DNA of 20,117 nucleotides from UMGS1470 sp051889215 (lineage in GTDB: Bacteria; Bacillota; Clostridia; Christensenellales; UBA1242): positions 1-20,117 of the forward strand of contig JBJFDC010000012.1 of the NCBI GenBank assembly GCA_051889215.1, written 5' to 3'. This document shows positions 13,696-20,117 of the stretch, in pieces. Numbering within the stretch: position 1 is the first letter of the stretch; each line of letters opens with the position of its first letter. The notes beneath the pieces are model-generated. The model searched no databases. It worked only from the letters and a program-made list of their open reading frames with translations, and was not told where the DNA came from. The position numbers were made by a program, and so were the translations under genes.

Positions 13696-14619
13696 ATGGC
13701 AAGAAATAACAAAAATAAAAAACCAAACAACAAAAAATACAATCAAAGGCGTGATAATCTCGTTGGTCTCAAACAACAACCTGTGCCAAGAAACAAACGC
13801 GAAAGACAAATCCAAGAACTGACAAAAGACATGCAAAATTTCGAAAAGGTGCGAAAGTTTGTTGCTCACAAGGCGCGTCAAAGATTGGGTTATGATTTTG
13901 AGCATGAATATATGACCAACAAAAAACTTGCACTTGGCGACATTGTTCTCAAAAACGAAAAACACCCTCAATGTTTTTCAATCCCAATGGACCCAAAAAC
14001 TGTCAAACGTTTTGTTGACGCACCAAAATATATCATAAAAACAGTCAACTCAATAATCAAAGGCGAAAAATATTATCACGAAAAAACGCAGCACATTTGT
14101 ATGGCGGTGCTTGATGAAGGCCCAGTGCTTTTTGACTTCTATAACCATCTCAAATATCCATACGGAAAATTTAGCGAAGACAATTTCAATATTGGACTAT
14201 TTGCCTTGCTTCAAGGTTCGGACTATTTTCACATAAATCGCTATGATAGTCTCAGTCTTCAAGGACACACAAGAGTTTTTGATGACCAAGGAAATATAAT
14301 CATGAAATTTATTTCAAGAGATGCATGCAAAAACAAGCCACATTCTCACCCATATGACCAGCGTTTTGCTGTGCTGTTTTCTGGCAAGGAGCACGTTGGA
14401 CACGATGACAGAAAAGAGGAGCAAAAATATTCCTCATATGAAACAGCGATTCGTGCTTGGAAGAAAAAACTTAACATTGTTGAACTCAAAAGAGCGTTTT
14501 CAGACGACATGACGATTGGCGAAATTTATGATCAATTAAAAATCATTGAAAAGAATAATGGCGGCAAATTGCAAGGAGGAAAAGAAAAATGGAATTGCAA
14601 GAACTATCAGAGCAAATAA
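13696..14619 (+). CDS. Protein of unknown function, first gene of a two-gene module
   Basis: A 307-residue soluble protein I do not recognise with certainty. The first 35 residues are Asn-, Lys- and Arg-rich and probably disordered. Next is a basic helical segment (about 33-60), then a globular region. The conserved-looking core is D-Y-F-H-I-N-R-Y-D, followed by G-H-T-R-V-F-D-D-Q-G-N and, near residues 214-223, P-H-S-H-P-Y-D-Q-R-F. This is loosely like small DUF6978-type proteins with an 'R-x-D ... H-x-N-P-D-G ... H-x-H-x-Y' layout, but this protein is longer and the match is weak. No transmembrane segment or signal peptide is seen. No clear ribosome binding site precedes ATG 13696. Its end overlaps the next gene by 31 bases. 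Confidence 0.65.
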   Translation: MARNNKNKKPNNKKYNQRRDNLVGLKQQPVPRNKRERQIQELTKDMQNFEKVRKFVAHKARQRLGYDFEHEYMTNKKLALGDIVLKNEKHPQCFSIPMDPKTVKRFVDAPKYIIKTVNSIIKGEKYYHEKTQHICMAVLDEGPVLFDFYNHLKYPYGKFSEDNFNIGLFALLQGSDYFHINRYDSLSLQGHTRVFDDQGNIIMKFISRDACKNKPHSHPYDQRFAVLFSGKEHVGHDDRKEEQKYSSYETAIRAWKKKLNIVELKRAFSDDMTIGEIYDQLKIIEKNNGGKLQGGKEKWNCKNYQSK

Positions 14620-14984
14620 AAAATTCAATCACAACAAAAAAAATAAATGAAAATGAATATCAAATCCAATCAAACCTTTTCTTTTCTGATGACACACCTT
14701 TTGAGGTCTATTTGATGCAAGACCAAAAAGGAAATAGAATTCTCACAGACAAGCGTAGGACAATGAAATATATGGACGAGTTTTATGAACTCTCATCTGA
14801 TGATGTGAAAACCTCAATTGCCTCAATTATTGACTTGTATGGAATAAAACTTTATCGCGATGCACTTGTGTATAAACTTCAAGAAAAAGACAACATTTCG
14901 ACTGCTTATTTTGAGTTTGTTTGTTGCATTGGTCAACTAATCAATATGTATGTATTTTTTGACAAATCTCAAGAAGATGACTAA
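14589..14984 (+). CDS. DUF1828-like small protein, second gene of the module
   Basis: A 131-residue acidic soluble protein. Its pattern is F-F-S-D-D-T-P-F-E-V-Y-L (31-42), then G-N-R-I-L-T-D-K-R-R-T (48-58), then a helix with S-S-D-D-V and an I-x-x-I-I-D-L-Y-G-I-K-L segment. This resembles DUF1828, where a short beta-rich region ends in L-T-D-x-G and is followed by helices. Such genes occur in mobile or defence-associated contexts, without a settled function. The start ATG 14589 lies inside the end of the upstream gene, behind a perfect AAGGAGG (14573-14579). The 31-base overlap implies tight co-expression. The family call is tentative. Confidence 0.65.
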   Translation: MELQELSEQIKNSITTKKINENEYQIQSNLFFSDDTPFEVYLMQDQKGNRILTDKRRTMKYMDEFYELSSDDVKTSIASIIDLYGIKLYRDALVYKLQEKDNISTAYFEFVCCIGQLINMYVFFDKSQEDD

Positions 14985-14993
14985 AGGCATTTG

Positions 14994-15022
14994 GCACAAA
15001 ACAAAATTGTTTTGTGCTTTTT
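14994..15022 (+). terminator. Intrinsic terminator after the two-gene module
   Basis: GCACAAAACA (14994-15003) pairs perfectly with TGTTTTGTGC (15008-15017) around AAAT, followed by a T-run. Confidence 0.88.
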
Positions 15023-15028
15023 ATTTTG

Positions 15029-15058
15029 TTGACAAACTGGGGGTTTTGTGTCTAAAAT
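15029..15058 (+). promoter_or_regulatory. Sigma-A-type promoter of the T-box/ileS transcript
   Basis: A consensus TTGACA (15029-15034), an 18-base spacer and TAAAAT (15053-15058) predict a start near 15065. Confidence 0.75.
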
Positions 15059-15064
15059 AAAAAA

Positions 15065-15285
15065 GTATTAAAAATGATGATGAAAGACAACACTTTTTGT
15101 GGAACTCTTCAGAGAGCAACTGGTTGGTGTGAAGTTGTGAGAGAAGCAAGGAGTTATCACTTTCGGAGTTGAACGGGTGAAAACCAGAGTAAGCCGTTTC
15201 GGTCAGACCGCCGTCAGGAGTCATCGCATGGTGGTGCGAGTGGAGTTGTATTTTCTCGTGGGCACCATGTCCACGATTTTTTGTT
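15065..15285 (+). promoter_or_regulatory. T-box leader controlling ileS
   Basis: The leader has the Stem I hallmarks AGAGAG (15111-15116) and GGTTGGTGTGAA (15122-15133). The specifier-side segment is TATCACTTTCGGAG, with the isoleucine codon ATC at 15156-15158. A small AACGG/CCGTT stem (15172-15176 with 15194-15198) lies in the middle. The T-box-like element is ATGGTGGTGCGAG (15228-15240), with TGGT (15232-15235) able to pair with the ACCA end of uncharged tRNA-Ile. CATGG (15227-15231) can pair with CCATG (15265-15269), and CGAG (15237-15240) with CTCG (15255-15258), making an antiterminator that excludes the terminator. The T-box core departs from the usual TGGNACCGCG. Position, codon and switch logic all fit transcription antitermination by uncharged tRNA-Ile. 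Confidence 0.88.
15256..15282 (+). terminator. Regulated terminator of the T-box leader
   Basis: TCGTGGG (15256-15262) pairs with TCCACGA (15270-15276), including one G-T pair, followed by a T-run to 15282. Its left arm overlaps the antiterminator helices, so the two folds are mutually exclusive. Confidence 0.85.
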
Positions 15286-15295
15286 GAGGTGAAAA

Positions 15296-18200
15296 ATGAA
15301 GAAAGAAAGCAACATGCCAAACTTGGTGGAAAATGAAAAAGAGATTTTGAAGTTTTGGAATGAAAACGATATTTTCAACAAGTTAAAACAAGAAAATGCC
15401 AAAACTGGGAAGTATTATGCTTTCCTTGATGGTCCAATCACTGCAAACTACATTATGGGTCTTCATCATGCTTGGAATAGATCACTCAAAGATGTCATGC
15501 TCAGATTTGCGAGCATGAATGGAAACGACGCGCATTATCAAAACGGATTTGATGCCCATGGTCTTCCAGTTGAACTCAGAGTTGAAAAAGAACTCGGACT
15601 CAACAGCAAAAAAGAAATTGAAAATTATGGAGTGGAAAATTTTATTGAAAAATGCCTTCAAGTTGTCGATAAATATTCTTCAATCATAACCGAGCAGTCA
15701 AAACGTTTGGGACAATGGATGGATTGGGATAATTCTTATTACACCAATTCAGACGAAAACATAACTGCAATATGGCATTTCCTCAAGGTTTGTCACGAAA
15801 AAGGTTGGATAACAGAAAAATATCGTCCAACCCCATGGTGCATTCGTTGTGGAACAGCGTTGTCGGAACACGAGATGGGTGACGCTGATGCTTATAAAGA
15901 AATCGAGCACACGGCAGTATTTTTCAAGCTTCCAATCAAGGGCACAAACAACTCGGTTGTTGTTTGGACAACAACGCCTTGGACTCTTTCTTCCAATGTT
16001 GCCGTCGCTGTTAATCCTGATTTCAAATATTCAATTTGCAAGGTCAAAAGCGACACGAGAAATTTGATTGTTTGCTCCGATATGCTCAAAGTCCTCAAAG
16101 GCGACCTCGTTGAGGTTGTTGAAGAAGTTTTGGGAAGCGAGCTTGTTGGACTCACATATGAGACGTGTTTCCCTGAATTCAAGGAACAAAACTTTGAACA
16201 TAAAATTGTCGCATGGGACCAAGTGGACTCTGTTGAGGGTTCGGGCATGGTTCATATCGCTCCGGGGTGTGGAGCCGAGGACTTTGATTTGGGGCAAAGC
16301 ATTGGACTAAAAAACATCATGCCGATTGATGAGGCGGGCAATTTTTATGACGGATTTGGTTTTCTTTCTGGCAAAAATGCAAATGAGGTTGCAGACCTTG
16401 TGTTTGAAGAACTCAAAGCGAGAAACAAACTATATTACACTCACAAATACAAACACCGCTATCCTCATTGCTGGCGTTGCAAAAACCCTGTTCTATATCG
16501 TCTCGTCAAAAACTGGGTTATCAAAATGGACGAAATCAGACCTAATCTAATCAAGGCGATTGACGAGGTTGAATTTCAACCTGAATTTATGAAAAAGCGT
16601 ATGCTTGACTGGCTCAACAACATGGGTGATTGGTCGATTTCGAGAAAAAGATATTATGGTGTTCCACTTCCAATTTATCATTGCCCTCATTGCGGCAAAC
16701 TCACAGTTGTTGGAAGTCTTGAAGAACTTGCAAGTCTTTCAAGCAAAGAAGAGGTTGATGCTCTTCCTCATATTCACAAACCATATATCGACAAAATCAA
16801 AATCACTTGTCCAGAATGTGGCGAGAAGGTTGATAGAATTCCAGAAGTTGGTGACTGCTGGCTTGATGCGGGAATAACACCTTTCTCAACAAAAAAATAT
16901 TTCACCGACAAAGAGTTTTTTGAAAAGAATTTTCCAATTGAGGTTGTGCTTGAAGGAAAAGAACAAATCAGACTTTGGTTCTATTCGCTCCTTGTTATGA
17001 GTGTTGCGCTCACTGGTCGCGCGCCTTATAAAAAAATTGTTTGCACTGCAATGCTTTTGGATCGTGACGGAAACAAGCTTTCAAAGAGCAGTCCAAACAA
17101 CATTCCGATTGATGAAGCGTTTGAAAAGATTGGAGCGGACATTGTTCGATATATGTTCTCGTCAAACAACATGACAAGCGATGTCAGATTCTCATTTGAA
17201 GCGACTGACGAAATCAGGAGAAAGATTTTGGGATTCTGGAACAACTATGTGTTCTTCAACACATATGCGACAATCGACAATCCAAAACTTGATGGATTTA
17301 TTCCAAATCCAAACAAACTCGACCTCACAGACAGATGGTTGCTCGCAAAAGTAAATAATTTTGTTCGCGAATCTTTTGAAAACTACAAAAATCAACGTTT
17401 CTATCAAGTCACATCAGACTTTGAGGAAATTTCTGACGAACTTTCAAACTGGTATATTCGTGTCAACAGAAGAAGATTTTGGAAGTCGGAAGATGAAGAG
17501 GACAAGCTCAATGCTTATTACACACTCTACACCGCGCTTAAAACAATTTGCCAAGTCATGAGTCCAATCATGCCATTCCTCTGTGAATATATTTGGCAAA
17601 ACATGACGAGGTGCCTTGAAAGTGGTGCAAAAGAGAGCATATTCCTTGAACGTTTCCCAAAAGCAGATGAAAAGTTTGACGACAAAAAACTTATTGATGA
17701 CACAAATGTCATAAGAAATGTGATTGCAATCGCGCAGCGTTTGAGAAATGAAAATCAAATCAAAATCAAACAACCTCTCAAACACCTTTATGTTTTGATG
17801 AACAATGCAAATGTCAATGCAATAAAAGAATATGACGGCATCATCAAAGATGAACTCAACATCAAAGAAATTACTTTTGAAGAAAACAACACAAAATTTA
17901 ATGACGAATTTTTGACTGTCAATTTCAAAACTGCAGGAGCAAGACTCAAAGGGGCAGTTCAACAACTCAAAAACACTCTTCAATCACTTGATGAAGATTC
18001 CCAAAAGCAACTTGTCAAGCAGTTCAAAGCGGGAGACATGGTGATGGTTGATGGTTTTGACCCGCTTCCAGCAGACGCATTCCTTTTGTCAAGCAAGCCA
18101 AAAAAAGAATATGTTATTGCAAGCGAAAACGGAATTACCTGTGTTCTTGATATAACAATTGACCAAAATCTCATGCTCGAAGGTGTTCAAAGAGAACTTG

Positions 18201-18430
18201 TGCGTGCTCTTCAAGTTTTGAGAAAAGAAAATGGCCTCAAAATTGAGCAAAGAATCACATTATTCATTGAAAGCAAAAGCGAACTTATTGGCAAAGTTGT
18301 CAACAAATTTAAAGACAAAATTATGCAAGAAGTTTTGGCGAACAAGTTTGAAGATGTTGCCAGCCCAAAAATTTGCCAAGAACTTGTTGTGAGTGACGAA
18401 GAACTCGTTGCAAAATTGACTTTTGAGTGA
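15296..18430 (+). CDS. ileS: Isoleucyl-tRNA synthetase, long type-2-like form
   Basis: This class I synthetase charges tRNA-Ile. The 1044 residues are longer than the roughly 920-940 of the common bacterial form. The HIGH-like motif is M-G-L-H-H-A (54-59), in the context G-P-I-T-A-N ... A-W-N-R-S-L-K-D. Then come N-G-F-D-A-H-G-L-P-V-E, C-I-R-C-G-T-A-L-S-E-H-E, the editing domain with V-V-W-T-T-T-P-W-T-L, H-C-W-R-C-K-N-P-V, and a second Cys pair C-P-H-C ... C-P-E-C. K-L-S-K-S stands at 594-598 in place of K-M-S-K-S. The C-terminus has a DUF5915-like extension. This set matches the archaeal/eukaryotic-like IleS2 group, known for natural mupirocin tolerance. ATG 15296 follows GAGGTG. It is preceded by a T-box and followed closely by a methyltransferase gene. 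Confidence 0.96.
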   Translation: MKKESNMPNLVENEKEILKFWNENDIFNKLKQENAKTGKYYAFLDGPITANYIMGLHHAWNRSLKDVMLRFASMNGNDAHYQNGFDAHGLPVELRVEKELGLNSKKEIENYGVENFIEKCLQVVDKYSSIITEQSKRLGQWMDWDNSYYTNSDENITAIWHFLKVCHEKGWITEKYRPTPWCIRCGTALSEHEMGDADAYKEIEHTAVFFKLPIKGTNNSVVVWTTTPWTLSSNVAVAVNPDFKYSICKVKSDTRNLIVCSDMLKVLKGDLVEVVEEVLGSELVGLTYETCFPEFKEQNFEHKIVAWDQVDSVEGSGMVHIAPGCGAEDFDLGQSIGLKNIMPIDEAGNFYDGFGFLSGKNANEVADLVFEELKARNKLYYTHKYKHRYPHCWRCKNPVLYRLVKNWVIKMDEIRPNLIKAIDEVEFQPEFMKKRMLDWLNNMGDWSISRKRYYGVPLPIYHCPHCGKLTVVGSLEELASLSSKEEVDALPHIHKPYIDKIKITCPECGEKVDRIPEVGDCWLDAGITPFSTKKYFTDKEFFEKNFPIEVVLEGKEQIRLWFYSLLVMSVALTGRAPYKKIVCTAMLLDRDGNKLSKSSPNNIPIDEAFEKIGADIVRYMFSSNNMTSDVRFSFEATDEIRRKILGFWNNYVFFNTYATIDNPKLDGFIPNPNKLDLTDRWLLAKVNNFVRESFENYKNQRFYQVTSDFEEISDELSNWYIRVNRRRFWKSEDEEDKLNAYYTLYTALKTICQVMSPIMPFLCEYIWQNMTRCLESGAKESIFLERFPKADEKFDDKKLIDDTNVIRNVIAIAQRLRNENQIKIKQPLKHLYVLMNNANVNAIKEYDGIIKDELNIKEITFEENNTKFNDEFLTVNFKTAGARLKGAVQQLKNTLQSLDEDSQKQLVKQFKAGDMVMVDGFDPLPADAFLLSSKPKKEYVIASENGITCVLDITIDQNLMLEGVQRELVRALQVLRKENGLKIEQRITLFIESKSELIGKVVNKFKDKIMQEVLANKFEDVASPKICQELVVSDEELVAKLTFE

Positions 18431-18437
18431 GGAAATG

Positions 18438-19298
18438 ATGGAAACGAACAAAGAATGGCAAGACTACTCTTGTCTCGCGACTGGTGGTGGAGAAAAACTT
18501 GAGAGATGGAAAGATGTCTATCTTCTTCGACCAGACCCCCAAGTTATTTGGCCAGCCCGCACAAATCTAAAAAAACACCCAAAACTCTGCGCCCACTATA
18601 TTCGCTCGTCAACAGGCGGGGGACATTGGGAAAACTTGCGCCCAATGAAAGATGAGTGGTTGATTTCTTGGCGAAACCTCAAATTCAAAATCAAGCCAAT
18701 GGGCTTCAAACACACTGGACTTTTCCCAGAGCAAGCGGTCAACTGGGCAAAATGCATTGACCTCATAAAAAACTCAAATCGCGAAATCAAAGTTTTGAAT
18801 TTGTTTGCTTACACAGGAGGGGCAACAGTTGCTTGTGTGAGTGCCGGGGCTCATGTCACGCACGTTGATGCAAGCAAGGCGATGGTTGAGCGAGCAAAAG
18901 AAAATGTCAAACTATCATGTTTGCCGCAAGACAAATGCCGCTTTATTGTTGATGACTGCTTCAAGTTTGTTGAGCGGGAAATCAGGCGCGGAAATAAATA
19001 TGACGCAATCATTTTGGACCCACCAAGTTTTGGAAGAGGGCCAAACGGGGAGACTTGGAAGATTGAGAATAATCTCTATGACTTTTTGACAGTGTGTCGC
19101 AAAGTGCTCTCTGACAAACCGCTTTTTGTTCTTCTCAATTCCTACACCACAGGTCTTCAACCAACTGTCATAGCCAATCTTCTCAATCTCACATTTGGTG
19201 ACCTCGGCGGAACAACTCAAAGTTATGAGGTTGGGCTTGACACCGAAGAAGAGGGGGTTATTCTCCCATGTGGTTGCAGCGGATTTATGAAATTTTGA
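18438..19298 (+). CDS. Class I SAM-dependent methyltransferase, RlmI/RlmL-like (rRNA type)
   Basis: A 286-residue enzyme. The SAM-binding motif I is L-N-L-F-A-Y-T-G-G (120-128), followed by A-H-V-T-H-V-D-A-S (138-146). The later motif L-D-P-P-S-F-G-R-G-P (193-202) is typical of the PF10672-type family that includes 23S rRNA methyltransferases. The N-terminal 115 residues hold the W-x-R-P-D-P-Q-V-I-W-P-type segment common in this group, with no PUA domain, so it is not a full RlmI. The target nucleotide is unknown. ATG 18438 was chosen over ATG 18435 and TTG 18423 because it best fits the AGTGAGG site at the end of ileS. With only 7 bases between the genes it is probably cotranscribed with ileS under T-box control. 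Confidence 0.85.
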   Translation: METNKEWQDYSCLATGGGEKLERWKDVYLLRPDPQVIWPARTNLKKHPKLCAHYIRSSTGGGHWENLRPMKDEWLISWRNLKFKIKPMGFKHTGLFPEQAVNWAKCIDLIKNSNREIKVLNLFAYTGGATVACVSAGAHVTHVDASKAMVERAKENVKLSCLPQDKCRFIVDDCFKFVEREIRRGNKYDAIILDPPSFGRGPNGETWKIENNLYDFLTVCRKVLSDKPLFVLLNSYTTGLQPTVIANLLNLTFGDLGGTTQSYEVGLDTEEEGVILPCGCSGFMKF

Positions 19299-19388
19299 CA
19301 AAAAATAATAATTATTTCTTTCCTGCATAACAAAAGGGATTGAAATAATTTTTTTTTAACATAAAAAATAAAAATAAATTAATTTAAC

Positions 19389-19418
19389 AATTATTTTTAA
19401 TTATTTTTAATTATTTTT
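19389..19418. repeat. Three tandem AATTATTTTT units in an AT-rich gap
   Basis: The decamer AATTATTTTT is repeated three times without interruption. It lies in the intergenic stretch 19299-19551, which is almost pure A and T in its middle and holds no credible gene. A canonical terminator for the upstream operon is not visible; only weak AT hairpins are present. Confidence 0.6.
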
Positions 19419-19503
19419 TGTATTTTTGAAATTGTCTTATTGTTTTTTGAATCATTATGAAAAAATTTTGGATTGGAAATTATTATTTTTGGCTTGTTCT
19501 CAT

Positions 19504-19532
19504 TTGACAAAAACAATATTATTTGATAAAGT
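19504..19532 (+). promoter_or_regulatory. Sigma-A-type promoter of the RluA-family gene
   Basis: A consensus TTGACA (19504-19509), a 17-base spacer and TAAAGT (19527-19532) predict a start near 19539. AAGGA (19541-19545) then precedes ATG 19552. Confidence 0.8.
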
Positions 19533-19551
19533 TTGTGAGAAAGGAAAAATT

Positions 19552-20117
19552 ATGGAAATTTTGTTTGAAGATAATCATATTATTGTTGTTCAAAAACCTC
19601 AAAATGTTTTGTCGCAAGGAGATGAAACTGGTGACCAAGACATGCTCAATATGGTGAAAAACCACATCAAGGAAAAATATCAAAAACCCGGCAATGTTTA
19701 TGTTGGGCTTGTCCACCGCCTTGACCGTCCAACTGGTGGGGTTATGGTTTTTGCAAAAACGAGCAAGGCGGCAGAAAGACTTTCTTTGCAAATTCAAAAT
19801 GGCGAATTTAAAAAGGAATATCTTTGCGTTGTTTGCGGTCACCCACGCATGAAGGCCGACAAACTCATAAACTATCTCGAAAAAGACCCAAAGACAAACA
19901 ATGTTCGAATTGTGCCACAATCTCAAATGAATGCAAAAAGAGCCGAGCTCGATTATGAAGTCAAAGATGAAAAAGACGAGCTCAGTCTTGTCAAAGTTCG
20001 TTTGGCAACTGGCAGAAGTCACCAAATCCGCGTCCAAATGGCAAGCATAAAATGTCCAATTTTTGGCGATTATAGATATGGGAAAGGTGAAATTGGGCAA
20101 GGATATAACCTTGCTTT
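19552..20117 (+). CDS. RluA-family pseudouridine synthase, 3' end outside the window
   Basis: An open frame from ATG 19552 runs off the right edge, giving at least 188 residues. It begins I-L-F-E-D-N-H-I-I-V-V-Q-K-P, the usual start of the RluA catalytic domain. H-R-L-D-R-P-T-G-G (55-63) carries the catalytic Asp58. Later segments are F-K-K-E-Y-L, and A-T-G-R-S-H-Q-I-R-V-Q with G-D-Y-R-Y-G. There is no N-terminal S4 domain, so it belongs to the shorter RluA/TruC/RluC-like branch; rRNA or tRNA could be the target. It has its own promoter and ribosome binding site. Confidence 0.93.
   Translation, partial: MEILFEDNHIIVVQKPQNVLSQGDETGDQDMLNMVKNHIKEKYQKPGNVYVGLVHRLDRPTGGVMVFAKTSKAAERLSLQIQNGEFKKEYLCVVCGHPRMKADKLINYLEKDPKTNNVRIVPQSQMNAKRAELDYEVKDEKDELSLVKVRLATGRSHQIRVQMASIKCPIFGDYRYGKGEIGQGYNLA

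Noticed and set aside
17444..17983. 179-codon open frame antisense to ileS
   Set aside because: It lies entirely within the well-supported ileS and is rich in Phe, Cys and Ile from complementing AT-rich codons. It has no start signal.
19457..19507. Tiny 16-codon frame (M-K-K-F-W-I...) before the RluA gene
   Set aside because: It has no ribosome binding site, overlaps the -35 box of the next gene, and is too short to support.
19519..20100. 193-codon minus-strand open frame at the right edge
   Set aside because: The plus strand here encodes a clear RluA-family synthase with its catalytic motif, promoter and ribosome binding site. The minus frame is its shadow.

Overview
The window looks like chromosomal DNA from a low-GC, anaerobic, Gram-positive-type bacterium, most likely an uncultured relative of Clostridia. 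The evidence is a long-form (Alu-containing) bacterial SRP RNA, a T-box leader on ileS, pyruvate:ferredoxin oxidoreductase (PFOR) as the pyruvate enzyme, GGAGG-type ribosome binding sites, and near-consensus sigma-A promoters with 17-base spacers. No transposase, integrase, phage gene, tRNA, rRNA or CRISPR array was found. The gene density and housekeeping content suggest a core region with a few small accessory modules.

Layout. Positions 3-3905 (+) hold the tail of a patatin-like lipase, a membrane-anchored ComEC-like metallo-beta-lactamase protein, a shikimate-kinase-like protein that has lost its P-loop, and transketolase, closed by a terminator. Positions 4026-7271 (-) are a compact PFOR. 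Its promoter lies back to back with that of truA (7378-8139, +). The rplM-rpsI operon (8365-9218) has a strong promoter and a structured leader. Next come a divergent pair, a SLOG/DUF1273 protein (-) and a small XRE regulator (+), with repeated operator-like sequences between them. A thioredoxin reductase lacking recognisable NADPH-binding motifs (10288-11151, +) converges on the SRP RNA gene (-) and shares a terminator with it. A HEPN-like/CBS fusion protein (11613-12341, +) converges on a membrane-anchored DUF2726-like gene that overlaps ung (both -). A palindrome lies in the ung promoter and also touches the promoter of a divergent two-gene module of unknown function (13696-14984). A T-box leader then controls a long type-2-like ileS, followed by an rRNA-methyltransferase-like gene. 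After an AT-rich gap the window ends inside an RluA-family pseudouridine synthase.

How the parts connect. PFOR makes reduced ferredoxin, and the thioredoxin reductase looks like the pyridine-nucleotide-independent kind that takes electrons from ferredoxin, so the two may form one redox chain. Many other genes serve translation: truA, rplM, rpsI, SRP RNA, ileS, the methyltransferase and the RluA enzyme. The least explained items are the P-loop-less kinase relative, the HEPN-like/CBS fusion, the SLOG/XRE switch, and the two-gene module opposite ung. All assignments come from reading motifs by eye; no database search was run.
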